Both the position numbers and the translations under genes were made by a program. From contig NZ_FQZQ01000008.1 in NCBI RefSeq assembly GCF_900142085.1, positions 62,001-126,000 of the forward strand: a stretch of DNA of 64,000 nt, given 5' to 3'. Of the stretch, positions 25,440 to 32,898 are shown in pieces. Below the pieces are notes generated by a model that saw nothing but the letters and a program-made list of their open reading frames with translations, searched no databases and had not been told where the DNA came from. The stretch is from Shimia gijangensis. Lineage in GTDB: Bacteria > Pseudomonadota > Alphaproteobacteria > Rhodobacterales > Rhodobacteraceae. Numbering within the stretch: position 1 is the first letter of the stretch; each line of letters opens with the position of its first letter.

Positions 25440-26951
25440 CTAATCCATGATCGGCGCGCCCCCTGCGGCGGTGTGATCCGCAATATAGGCCTCAAGGCTG
25501 GCCCGACGGTCTGCGCCCCCTTCGGGCGGAGTGAACTCTGACAGGACCTGTTGCCAGATGCCTGTTGCACGGGAGTCCGCTGTGACGGCGCCATTAAGTT
25601 CCCATGTGCCAAAGTTATTCAAGTCCGCCACCAGTGGTTTATAAAACGCGGTCTCGTAACGCTGCATGGTTTGGTCGGTGGCAAAGAAATGACCGCCGGG
25701 GTCAACCTGTTCAAGCGCACTCCACCCAAAGGCATCTTCGCTGGCGTCGGGCGCGGTGCATAGATCAGCAATAGTTTGCAATGCCTCAACATCATTGATG
25801 AATTTTTCAAACCCAAAGGTCAGCCCCCCTTCGAGCCAGCCTGCGGAATGAAACACCATCCCGGCATTGGCCATCAGATTGCCCCACAGTGAATGATGGG
25901 TTTCGCCGGCGGCCTGCATGTCGGGGGCATTGGACGCCGCTCCGGCGGCACCGCGCCAAGGCAGGCCAACGTGGCGGCACAATTGCCCGGTGCCAATACT
26001 CATTTGGACATGAACCGGCGTGCCAAAAGCAGGTGCGCCCGATTTCATGTCCACGTTTGATCCAAACCCACCAATGCAGACCGGTGTTCCGGGGCGAACC
26101 AGCTGAGTCAACACAAGCGCGCCCAAGGCTTCGGCGTGTTGCAGGATCAAAGCGCCAGCGACCGTGACCGGGGCCATCGCACCCGACAGGCAAAACGGCG
26201 TGATGATCGTCAACTGCCCCGCGCGGGCAAAATCCATCAGGGCCTGTCCCATGGGGCGGTCAATCTGGCGAGGCGAATTGGTGTTGACCACGGTCGAGCA
26301 CCACGCGGATTGGAGAAATTCCTCATCACTCAATCCCAACGCAAGGCACATCATCTCAAAACACTCTGCGACTTGTTGTGGACCACGCCCATAGACGAAG
26401 GGGAATTTGTCAGACAGCGACAGCTGAGAGCGCATCATGTCGTAATGGCGCAAGTGCACGGGCACATCCTGCGGCTCGCAGCAGGGCCCAAGTTTGTGAA
26501 TAACATCAAAACTTTGGCAAAGCCTCAGCGCATTGTCAAAATCGCGCAACGAGCCGGGTCTGCGCCCGTTGATCAGGTCGGTGGCATTCGGACAGCCTGC
26601 TCCGGGACCAAAGACCAAGGCGCCATTTTCAAGCACCAAATCTCGTTCTTTTGAGGAGGCCCGCAACTGGATCGAAGCAGGGGCCGAGGCAATCGCGGCG
26701 GTCACCATATCCCGACCAATGAAAACCATGTCTTCGTTCACACGCGCACCACCCTTGGCGTAAACGTCGCGCGCGTCGTTCAATAATACCTTGAGGCCCA
26801 ATTCTTCCAACAGTTTCAGCGCCATCTCATGCATGGCTTCGATTTTGTCGGTGCTAAACACCTCTTGCGGTTGAAACGGGTGGCGCAGCCTACGCCACTC
26901 GGGGCGGTGTTCGATCAGACGTGTCGGGGCGCGTTTGTTGCGACGGACCAT
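25440..26951 (-). CDS. Trimethylamine methyltransferase (MttB) family protein without pyrrolysine
   Basis: A 503-residue TIM-barrel protein of the MttB superfamily (COG5598). These transfer a methyl group from quaternary or tertiary amines to a corrinoid protein. Supporting parts are KLLEELGLKVL near residue 50, ENGALVFGPGAGCPNATD and SGAMAPVTVAGALILQHAEAL. The frame is open throughout, so there is no UAG pyrrolysine codon; such members include glycine betaine methyltransferases. GGAGACACC precedes the ATG. No corrinoid protein gene is next to it, so the partner and substrate are unknown. Confidence 0.85.
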   Translation of the reverse strand: MVRRNKRAPTRLIEHRPEWRRLRHPFQPQEVFSTDKIEAMHEMALKLLEELGLKVLLNDARDVYAKGGARVNEDMVFIGRDMVTAAIASAPASIQLRASSKERDLVLENGALVFGPGAGCPNATDLINGRRPGSLRDFDNALRLCQSFDVIHKLGPCCEPQDVPVHLRHYDMMRSQLSLSDKFPFVYGRGPQQVAECFEMMCLALGLSDEEFLQSAWCSTVVNTNSPRQIDRPMGQALMDFARAGQLTIITPFCLSGAMAPVTVAGALILQHAEALGALVLTQLVRPGTPVCIGGFGSNVDMKSGAPAFGTPVHVQMSIGTGQLCRHVGLPWRGAAGAASNAPDMQAAGETHHSLWGNLMANAGMVFHSAGWLEGGLTFGFEKFINDVEALQTIADLCTAPDASEDAFGWSALEQVDPGGHFFATDQTMQRYETAFYKPLVADLNNFGTWELNGAVTADSRATGIWQQVLSEFTPPEGGADRRASLEAYIADHTAAGGAPIMD

Positions 26952-27038
26952 GGTGTCTCCTGTGGCTGCTTACGAGTGAGCGTAGGGCAGGCCACAATCC
27001 TGTCTGACTTGTTTGCGACATGGCAAGGGTTGATTTTT

Positions 27039-27053
27039 GTTCACGGATTGTTC
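27039..27053 (+). promoter_or_regulatory. LexA (SOS) box of mmcB
   Basis: GTTC-ACGGATT-GTTC is a perfect match to the alphaproteobacterial LexA consensus GTTC-N7-GTTC. It ends 11 nt before the mmcB start codon, so bound LexA would block transcription start. Confidence 0.9.
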
Positions 27054-27064
27054 ACATTTGACAC

Positions 27065-27526
27065 ATGAGCGATTTACTTCAACCCGGCCAGCTTTTAGCT
27101 CGTGGCGTCAGCCGCCACTTGCGCAGTCATGGGTTTGTTTCTGTGGAGGAATTTGTGCCAGCCCGCGGCCTGCGCGTGGACGTCATGGGGTTGGGACCCA
27201 AGGGTGAGCTGTGGATTGTGGAATGCAAATCCAGCCGTGCAGATTTTCTAAGCGACAGTAAATGGCAGGGGTATCTGGAATGGTGTGATCGCTATTTCTG
27301 GGCGGTGGATACGGATTTTCCCACTGATCTATTGCCTGAGGAAACCGGTTTGATCATGGCCGACGCCTATGACGCGGAAATCATCCGCATGTCTCCAGAA
27401 GAAAAACTGGCTCCAGCACGGCGAAAAAAGATGATCCAGAAGTTTGCCACGGATGCTGCGCGCCGCTTGCACCGGTTTCGCGACCCGGGGGTAGCGGGGC
27501 TGATCGACAAAGATGCCGAGGATTAA
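27065..27526 (+). CDS. mmcB: MmcB-family DNA repair protein
   Basis: A 153-residue protein of the MmcB (DUF1052) family, a PD-(D/E)xK nuclease-like protein tied to the SOS response and to resistance to DNA crosslinks in Caulobacter. The nuclease core is readable: D39 (RVDVMGLG), then E53-C54-K55 (IVECKSS), followed by a W-x-G-Y helix. A perfect LexA box lies directly upstream. No Shine-Dalgarno lies between box and ATG, so the mRNA may have a very short or no leader. Confidence 0.9.
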   Translation: MSDLLQPGQLLARGVSRHLRSHGFVSVEEFVPARGLRVDVMGLGPKGELWIVECKSSRADFLSDSKWQGYLEWCDRYFWAVDTDFPTDLLPEETGLIMADAYDAEIIRMSPEEKLAPARRKKMIQKFATDAARRLHRFRDPGVAGLIDKDAED

Positions 27527-27529
27527 GAT

Positions 27530-27712
27530 ATGATGGTTAAGTTTTATTACCCGGATGGAGACTGGTGTTACCGCACCATTCAAACCGTACACGCAGTGAT
27601 TCACAAAGAGGGTAAGCTGATTGCACGCGCTGAACGTGGTGAACGAAGCGGGTATTATGAGTTCGAAATCAGTGCGTTTGAACTTAAGGGGCCGGGAGAG
27701 GTTCTAACTTAA
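27530..27712 (+). CDS. Small protein of unknown function after mmcB
   Basis: A 60-residue ORF starting 3 nt after the mmcB stop (ATG 27530, or ATG 27533). It reads as a plausible compact beta-rich protein: FYYPDGDWCYRTIQTVHAVI, then a KLIARAERGERSGYYEFE segment. The close spacing suggests it shares the SOS-controlled transcript. I do not recognise a family. Confidence 0.5.
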   Translation: MMVKFYYPDGDWCYRTIQTVHAVIHKEGKLIARAERGERSGYYEFEISAFELKGPGEVLT

Positions 27713-27722
27713 GAGTAGCGCA

Positions 27723-27911
27723 CTATTTTGCGACTTTGCGTGCGGCGGCGGCAGCGGCTTTGATTTCTTCCGCGATCTCTTCGGCCTCTTCCGGGCTGAA
27801 ATCCATAGGAACCTCTAATTCGCCAGCTTCAATGAACAGGCGCACGAACCCATGATCGGTTGGCCCAATCTGAAGATTTGCTTCGACGTCGCGTTCGGTA
27901 TTGATGCCCAT
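27723..27911 (-). CDS. Small acidic protein, probable DUF6324 family
   Basis: A 62-residue protein, MGINTERDVEANLQIGP onwards, ending in an Ala/Glu-rich helix (SPEEAEEIAEEIKAAAAAA). I remember near-identical small proteins in Rhodobacteraceae under the name DUF6324; this is from memory, not a search. AGGAG lies at good distance before the ATG at 27911; a longer in-frame extension is not needed. It is convergent with the small gene after mmcB. Confidence 0.75.
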   Translation of the reverse strand: MGINTERDVEANLQIGPTDHGFVRLFIEAGELEVPMDFSPEEAEEIAEEIKAAAAAARKVAK

Positions 27912-27975
27912 AATGGTTCTCCTGTGATCAGATTTCGCGTAGCGTGAATCTGAGCGATTGGCAAGGTGCGTGCAT

Positions 27976-28461
27976 ATGCAGGACGATGTGGTTTTCAGGA
28001 GATTCGATGCTGATGACGCGGCGTGGTCAGTGGCGCAGCATCGCAAACTTTACGACGACGCCGAAGGGTTTGATGACAGTTTTGGCGATTTGGTTGAGCA
28101 GATCATCACGGACTTTCTGAACGATCATGATCCCTTACAAGAGCGGGGTTGGATCGCCGAACTTAATGGCGTCCGCCTGGGGCAGATTTTTTGCGTCAAA
28201 CTGGATGATAGAACCGCCAAATTGCGCTTGTTTTTAACGGTTCCTGACGCGCGTGGGCTGGGTTTGGGTAAGGCGCTTCTTGGGGCTTGCATGGATTTTG
28301 CACGGGACAAAGGCTATGCCAAAATGCAGCTTTGGACCCATGAAAGCCATGAGGCCGCCTGTGCACTTTATCGCAAATTTGGTTGGGAACTGACCAACTC
28401 AAAACCGGTTCACAGCTTTGGTGTTGATCTGGTTGAACAAAGCTGGGAAATTGAACTTTAG
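27976..28461 (+). CDS. GNAT-family N-acetyltransferase
   Basis: A 161-residue GNAT enzyme. The acetyl-CoA loop is clear (VPDARGLGLGKALL, a Q/R-x-x-G-x-G/A pattern), followed by MQLWTHESHEAACALYRKFGW, the standard last helix and turn. ATG 27976 has AAGG 9 nt upstream. It resembles GNAT domains that occur fused to MarR regulators, but no DNA-binding part is present here. Substrate unknown. Confidence 0.85.
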   Translation: MQDDVVFRRFDADDAAWSVAQHRKLYDDAEGFDDSFGDLVEQIITDFLNDHDPLQERGWIAELNGVRLGQIFCVKLDDRTAKLRLFLTVPDARGLGLGKALLGACMDFARDKGYAKMQLWTHESHEAACALYRKFGWELTNSKPVHSFGVDLVEQSWEIEL

Positions 28462-28504
28462 GTGCTTGCATTCATCTGCAAGTCTCGCTAAATCGCTTTT
28501 GCGT

Positions 28505-28581
28505 GCCGCCTTAGCTCAGTTGGTTAGAGCACTGGTTTGTGGAACCAGGGGTCCCCCGTTCAAGCCGGGGAGGCGGTACCA
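28505..28581 (+). tRNA. tRNA-His (anticodon GTG), CCA encoded
   Basis: A 77-nt cloverleaf. The acceptor GCCGCCT pairs with AGGCGGT (G1:U72 wobble), the D arm is GCTCAGTTGGTTAGAGC, the anticodon stem CTGGT/ACCAG holds TT-GTG-GA, the T arm contains GTTCAAG and the discriminator is A73 followed by CCA. There is no base able to act as G-1 paired with C73. The absence of G-1 plus A73 is the known alphaproteobacterial form of tRNA-His. Confidence 0.96.
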
Positions 28582-28645
28582 TCCCCCCCTTTCAGTTTTC
28601 CGGCAATTTTTTGGCAAATGACCGTTTTGTACAAAAGTTTTCGAC

Positions 28646-28942
28646 CTATTGTCCGATTTGTACATTTTGGCGGAGTGCGCCTGTTAACTGATCGTAAATC
28701 AGAATTTGGTTGTCATCAGTGACAACAGCCCACCAGCCCTGACCAATGGTCAACGCGGTTGCCGACACCCCATCGGGCAAAACGATCTGATCGGGCATTG
28801 TTGGGCCGTCTGCATTCAGGCGGATGACAATCAGCGCGACAACCACTACAAGCCCGACCATCATGACGCTGGTGAGCGCTGTTACCAGCAAACGCAAAAA
28901 TCGCAGATTGGCCGGTTCCACCGGTTCAGGAGTCTCTTCCAT
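28646..28942 (-). CDS. Small membrane protein (probable DUF6476 family)
   Basis: A 98-residue protein with one strong membrane helix, about residues 18-41 (LLVTALTSVMMVGLVVVVAL), and a C-terminal periplasmic-type domain (GWWAVVTDDNQILIYDQLTG). I associate this family with the gene next to rluD in roseobacters (DUF6476), from memory. Its ATG at 28940-28942 overlaps the rluD ATG on the other strand (shared CATG). The Shine-Dalgarno is weak (AAGG about 10 nt upstream, inside rluD). Confidence 0.75.
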   Translation of the reverse strand: MEETPEPVEPANLRFLRLLVTALTSVMMVGLVVVVALIVIRLNADGPTMPDQIVLPDGVSATALTIGQGWWAVVTDDNQILIYDQLTGALRQNVQIGQ

Positions 28943-29978
28943 GGCCACAAGCCTTGTCACATTTGAAATCGCGGAAAACCCGCCGTCGCGTCTTGATAAG
29001 GCGCTTTCGCGAGATGTGCCAGAAGAAGCCACCTTGTCGCGCACAAGGCTGGCCAAGCTGATGGCCGCCGGGCATGTGATGGTCAACGGAGTTGAAGCCC
29101 GTGATCCCAAGGCCAAAGTGGCCGAAGGCGACACCGTGGAAATCCAAGTTCCGGTCGCCGAGGACACACATATTGGCCCCGAAGACATTCCGCTGGATGT
29201 GGTGTTCGAAGACGAAGACCTGATTGTCATCAACAAGCCTACGGGCATGGTCGTGCATCCGGCGCCGGGTACGCCGAACGGCACTTTGGTCAACGCTTTA
29301 TTGCATCACTGTGGCGATACGTTGTCCGGAGTGGGGGGGGTGCAGCGACCGGGTATTGTGCACCGGATCGACAAGGATACATCCGGTCTTTTGGTGGTCG
29401 CCAAATCTGATCGCGCGCATCAGGGGCTGGCGGCGCAGTTCGAAAAGCACACGGTCGAGCGGTATTACAACGCCGTTGTCTACAGCGCCCCGGATGCCAA
29501 CGATCCGCGCCTGCGCGGGGTGAAGGGTGTGAGCTTTGAAAAAGGCAATATCATGCGCATCACCACCCATCTGGCGCGCCATAAAACAGATCGCCAACGG
29601 CAGGCTGTGCTGTTTGAAGGTGGGCGCCATGCGGTGACCCGTTCACGTATTGTCGAGACCTTTGGGACGCCTGAAGTGGCCTCATTGGTGGAATGCTGGC
29701 TGGAAACCGGCCGCACTCACCAAATTCGCGTGCATATGGCGCATGCAGGTCACGGATTGATCGGAGACCCGGTTTACGGCGGACGTCGCAAGCTTGCAGA
29801 AAAGGCTATCGGCATTGCTGGAATCAACGCGGTCAAAGATTTTTCCCGCCAGGCACTGCACGCGGCTGTTTTGGGTTTCAAACACCCGGTGAGCGGGGAA
29901 ATGGTGCGCTTTGAGGCCCCAATTCCACAGGATATGGCAGATCTGATCGCAATTTTGCGGGCAGGACCGAAACAATAG
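28941..29978 (+). CDS. rluD: 23S rRNA pseudouridine synthase (RluD/RluA family)
   Basis: Converts specific uridines of 23S rRNA helix 69 to pseudouridine. The 345-residue protein has an N-terminal S4 domain (SRTRLAKLMAAGHVMVNG) and the RluA catalytic motif with its Asp: GIVHRIDKDTSGLLVVAK. GRTHQIRVHMAHAGHGLIGD is also typical. ATG 28941 has AGGAG 8 nt upstream, located inside the divergent membrane-protein gene. Without a structural difference test I cannot exclude RluC/RluA activity, but length and S4 domain favour RluD. Confidence 0.93.
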   Translation: MATSLVTFEIAENPPSRLDKALSRDVPEEATLSRTRLAKLMAAGHVMVNGVEARDPKAKVAEGDTVEIQVPVAEDTHIGPEDIPLDVVFEDEDLIVINKPTGMVVHPAPGTPNGTLVNALLHHCGDTLSGVGGVQRPGIVHRIDKDTSGLLVVAKSDRAHQGLAAQFEKHTVERYYNAVVYSAPDANDPRLRGVKGVSFEKGNIMRITTHLARHKTDRQRQAVLFEGGRHAVTRSRIVETFGTPEVASLVECWLETGRTHQIRVHMAHAGHGLIGDPVYGGRRKLAEKAIGIAGINAVKDFSRQALHAAVLGFKHPVSGEMVRFEAPIPQDMADLIAILRAGPKQ

Positions 29979-30075
29979 AGCCTGTATGATGACATGCGCG
30001 TGACAACGCTGATACAATTGTGGCAACGGGCGCGCGCAGGGCTAATCTTTTAGAAAGAAATTTGCGCTAGGGGTC

Positions 30076-30105
30076 CTTGAAAGGCCGTTAGCGCTCACCT
30101 AAATG
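30076..30105 (+). promoter_or_regulatory. Candidate rpoH promoter
   Basis: CTTGAAA at 30076-30082 is followed after about 18 nt by CCTAAAT (30098-30104). This resembles the alphaproteobacterial sigma-32 pattern CTTG-N17/18-CYTATNT with one mismatch, and also fits a sigma-70 site (TTGAAA, N16, CTAAAT). It lies 41-70 bp before the rpoH start. Confidence 0.4.
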
Positions 30106-30145
30106 AATGTTAAGGCTAATAACATTGAGCGGAGGGGGCAATACT

Positions 30146-31042
30146 ATGGGCAACTATGCAAATCTGCCGGCACCAACACCGGAAGGCGGTCTAAACCGCT
30201 ATATGCAGGAAATCCGAAAATTCCCGCTTTTGGAAGCGGAAGAAGAATACATGCTGGGCAAGGCCTGGGCCGAAAAGGGTGACACCAACGCGGCGCATAA
30301 AATGGTCACGTCGCACTTGCGACTGGCGGCCAAAATTGCCATGGGATATCGCGGCTATGGGTTGCCGCAAGCCGAGGTCATTTCTGAGGCCAATGTGGGC
30401 CTGATGCAGGCGGTCAAGAAATTTGACCCCGAAAAAGGCTTCCGTTTGTCGACCTATGCCATGTGGTGGATTCGCGCCTCGATTCAGGAATATGTCCTGC
30501 GGTCCTGGTCGATGGTCAAGCTGGGCACAACGTCGGCACAGAAAAAGCTGTTCTTTAACCTGCGCAAAGCCAAAGCCCGTATCGGTGCGTTAGAAGAAGG
30601 TGATTTGCGGGCCGAGAACGTCGCTCGAATTGCCAATGATCTGGGGGTCACCGAGAAAGAAGTGATCTCGATGAACCGCCGGATGAGCGGCGGTGATGCA
30701 TCCTTGAATGCGCAGGTCGGCTCTGAGGGCGAAGGCACCATGGAGTGGCAGGATTGGCTTGAGGATGAAGACGCCGATCAGGCGGGCGATTACGAAGCCA
30801 AAGATGAATTGGCTGCACGTCGCGAGTTGCTGGCCCAGTCACTGGAAGTTTTGAATGACCGCGAAAAGGACATTCTGACCCAACGCCGTCTGAGCGAAAG
30901 CACTGTGACGCTGGAGGATCTGAGTGCGCAATACGGCGTGAGCCGCGAGCGGATTCGTCAGATTGAAGTGCGCGCTTTTGAAAAACTGCAAAAACGCATG
31001 CGGGGTCTGGCATCGGAAAAAGGTATGCTGCCTGCCGGTTAA
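30146..31042 (+). CDS. rpoH: RNA polymerase sigma-32 factor (heat shock)
   Basis: Directs RNA polymerase to heat-shock promoters; roseobacters often carry more than one rpoH. The 298-residue protein shows region 2 (HLRLAAKIAMGYRGYGLP, LSTYAMWWIRASIQEYVLRS), the RpoH-box-like Q-x-K-L-F-F-N-L-R segment (QKKLFFNLRKAK), and region 4.2 ([19 protein letters not shown]). ATG 30146 has GGAGGGGG upstream. A strong terminator follows the stop. Confidence 0.96.
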   Translation: MGNYANLPAPTPEGGLNRYMQEIRKFPLLEAEEEYMLGKAWAEKGDTNAAHKMVTSHLRLAAKIAMGYRGYGLPQAEVISEANVGLMQAVKKFDPEKGFRLSTYAMWWIRASIQEYVLRSWSMVKLGTTSAQKKLFFNLRKAKARIGALEEGDLRAENVARIANDLGVTEKEVISMNRRMSGGDASLNAQVGSEGEGTMEWQDWLEDEDADQAGDYEAKDELAARRELLAQSLEVLNDREKDILTQRRLSESTVTLEDLSAQYGVSRERIRQIEVRAFEKLQKRMRGLASEKGMLPAG

Positions 31043-31071
31043 CACTTGGTCAATTTCGGGAAACACCGTAG

Positions 31072-31104
31072 CCTCGCTCTGGATACAGGGCGGGGTTTTT
31101 CTTT
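31072..31104 (+). terminator. Rho-independent terminator after rpoH
   Basis: A 10-bp stem with two G:U pairs (31072-31081 with 31086-31095), GATA loop, then TTTTTCTTT. It starts 30 nt after the rpoH stop and lies inside the longest frame of the next gene, which argues for a later start of that gene. Confidence 0.88.
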
Positions 31105-31129
31105 GGGGCAGGGCGCAAAAAAAGGTTTG

Positions 31130-32056
31130 GTGTTTCACTTGCCTGCCAGTTGGCTGACACAAGATGGCAAAGAAATCCCACCATTTTACCAGAAAGCCTT
31201 TGAGGGGCTGGATGGTCTGGGCGTTCCTTATAAAACGATCGTGCTGGATCGCGAGCGCGTACTGCAAAGGATTGATGCGGATGAATGCTTTCATCTGATC
31301 AATCACGGCAATACCCCACACCCAAGGGCCCTGATGGTTGGTTTGGCCTATCTCTATCCGTTCTGGCATGTCGATCCAAAGGGCATACGCGCCTTTTCTT
31401 CGATTGGTGAAACACGGTTTCGGCCTGGACAAATCGATGGCGATACAGCGCGCGAATTCCTGACTGGGTTGCGACACAAATGGGTTGAGCCACGTAAATC
31501 CCGGTACGAGCAACAAAGACAAATAGCCGAAGATCTCCCCGAAGGGGCGACAGCGGTTTTTCTGCAATCCGAAAAATATCGGCTGGTAGAAGAAACCTGT
31601 TTTATGGATTGCTGGCAGATGATTGAAGCCTGCCTGGAGGCTGATCAGGGCCCTGTCGTGGTCAAACCACACCCTTTGGATCTGGATCAGGACACATACG
31701 AGAGGCTGGTTGAGATGCAAAACCAACATACCGATTTGCATATCAGCCTCGACAATATTCACGATATTCTGGACAGCTGTGAACGTGTTGTGACGATTAA
31801 CTCTGCGGTCGGGATCGAGGCCTATATGCACCGCAAACCGGTTATCCTTTGTGGGCAGTCCGACTTTCATCATATTGCCGATGTTGCCCGCTCTCCGGCG
31901 GCGCTGACAGAGTTGCTAAAGCAAGAGCCGTCTGGGCGGGTTCATGCAAAATTCCTGTATTGGTATTTCGCTCAGAATTGTGTGAATGCAGGTCGGGGAA
32001 ATGTGGCGCGCCAAATCCTCAGGAAAGTGCGGGCCGCGGGGTATTCTCTTGAATAG
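31130..32056 (+). CDS. Capsule polysaccharide biosynthesis-like protein (KpsS-related)
   Basis: A protein of about 308 residues related to the capsule-synthesis glycosyltransferase group: VVVKPHPLDLD (KPHP motif) and TINSAVGIEAYMHRKPVIL at the nucleotide-sugar end match the C-terminal lobe of KpsS/KpsC-like proteins. The frame is open back to TTG 31046, but the rpoH terminator lies between, so I place the start at GTG 31130 (or TTG 31127); AAAGG at 31121-31125 is close. It is not next to other capsule genes. Exact sugar and acceptor are unknown. Confidence 0.7.
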   Translation: MFHLPASWLTQDGKEIPPFYQKAFEGLDGLGVPYKTIVLDRERVLQRIDADECFHLINHGNTPHPRALMVGLAYLYPFWHVDPKGIRAFSSIGETRFRPGQIDGDTAREFLTGLRHKWVEPRKSRYEQQRQIAEDLPEGATAVFLQSEKYRLVEETCFMDCWQMIEACLEADQGPVVVKPHPLDLDQDTYERLVEMQNQHTDLHISLDNIHDILDSCERVVTINSAVGIEAYMHRKPVILCGQSDFHHIADVARSPAALTELLKQEPSGRVHAKFLYWYFAQNCVNAGRGNVARQILRKVRAAGYSLE

Positions 32057-32147
32057 GGTTTTCAGGTTTTGAAGCTCTGACAACGATCCCGCACTTTTCA
32101 GAAAGGATTGAATGCGCTAGTTTAATTGCGTTGCGAAAGGATATTCC

Positions 32148-32417
32148 ATGGCAGGCGGATGGGCGCATGATGGCGCGGTGAATGAACAGATCGAAGCGTC
32201 GATCAACGATGAATTGGCCCGTATGAAAGCTGCCAAAAGGCCGGTTGGCGAAAGCCTGAAGTTCTGTGCCGAGTGCGAAGAGGAAATCCCCGAGGCACGA
32301 CGCGAGGCTTTGCCGGGAGTGAAGCTGTGCATCGACTGTATGCAGGACCGCGATGCGGCATTCAAAGGGCGTGGCGGGATCAATCGACGTGGATCGAAAG
32401 ACAGTCAATTGAAGTAG
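32148..32417 (+). CDS. DksA/TraR-family C4 zinc-finger protein
   Basis: An 89-residue protein with a four-cysteine zinc finger, C-x2-C-x17-C-x2-C type (CAECEEEIPEARREALPG...CIDC), as in the YbiI/TraR group. True DksA is longer with a coiled coil reaching into the RNA polymerase channel; this short form has only a brief helix before the finger. Whether it acts on RNA polymerase is unknown. It lies between the capsule-like gene and ridA on the same strand. Confidence 0.88.
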   Translation: MAGGWAHDGAVNEQIEASINDELARMKAAKRPVGESLKFCAECEEEIPEARREALPGVKLCIDCMQDRDAAFKGRGGINRRGSKDSQLK

Positions 32418-32498
32418 GTCAGTTGCGTGTAAGCGTCGATGCCTCATGTGTAGAGTCATCGAATAAGAATAATGAAATCAACAAATTAAGGACATAAT

Positions 32499-32840
32499 AT
32501 GATCGAACGTATCGACACTGGCGCCAGATCGTCAAAAGTCGTGAAGCACAATGGTGTGGCTTATCTTTCGGGACAGGTGGGCGAAGGTCCCACCATTCAG
32601 GCACAGGCCGAAGATTGTCTTGGGCGCGTGGATGCGGCGCTTAAAAAGGCCGGATCATCGAGAGAACAGATGTTGCGCGCGACGATCTGGTTGTCAGACA
32701 TGAAGTACTTTGCCGAATTTAACGAGGTCTGGAACGCTTGGGTGCCAGAAGGTCACGCACCAGCCCGCGCCTGCGGAGAAGCCAAGCTGGCACGTGAGGT
32801 TCTGATGGTCGAGGTGATCGTGGACGCGGCCTACGACTGA
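32499..32840 (+). CDS. RidA family (YjgF/YER057c) protein
   Basis: A 113-residue RidA-type protein. RidA trimers hydrolyse reactive enamine/imine intermediates such as 2-aminoacrylate. The pattern matches: GVAYLSGQVGEGPTIQAQ, LLRATIWLSD-like helix region and PARACGEAKLAREVLMVEV, where the conserved Arg that holds the substrate carboxylate is present. It belongs to one of the RidA subgroups; which one cannot be decided here. Confidence 0.9.
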   Translation: MIERIDTGARSSKVVKHNGVAYLSGQVGEGPTIQAQAEDCLGRVDAALKKAGSSREQMLRATIWLSDMKYFAEFNEVWNAWVPEGHAPARACGEAKLAREVLMVEVIVDAAYD

Positions 32841-32845
32841 TCCGC

Positions 32846-32890
32846 CGAAAAAAATGTAGTGGCGGGGTGAACCCCGCCCTACGTCATTTT
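32846..32890. terminator. Bidirectional terminator between ridA-like gene and pepF
   Basis: GGCGGGG (32861-32867), loop TGAA, CCCCGCC (32872-32878), with outer pairing GTAG/CTAC. An A-run lies before the stem and a short T-run (CATTTT) after it, so it can serve both converging genes. The sequence may also belong to a repeated roseobacter hairpin type. Confidence 0.75.
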
Positions 32891-32898
32891 GAAAGAGG

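Noticed and set aside
25440-26951. Pyrrolysine (in-frame UAG) in the MttB-family gene
   Set aside because: The reading frame is continuous, with no amber codon at any position.
28646-29293. 215-codon reverse ORF covering the start of rluD
   Set aside because: Its first 117 codons are antisense to rluD; only the last 98 codons, from ATG 28942, look like a real protein.
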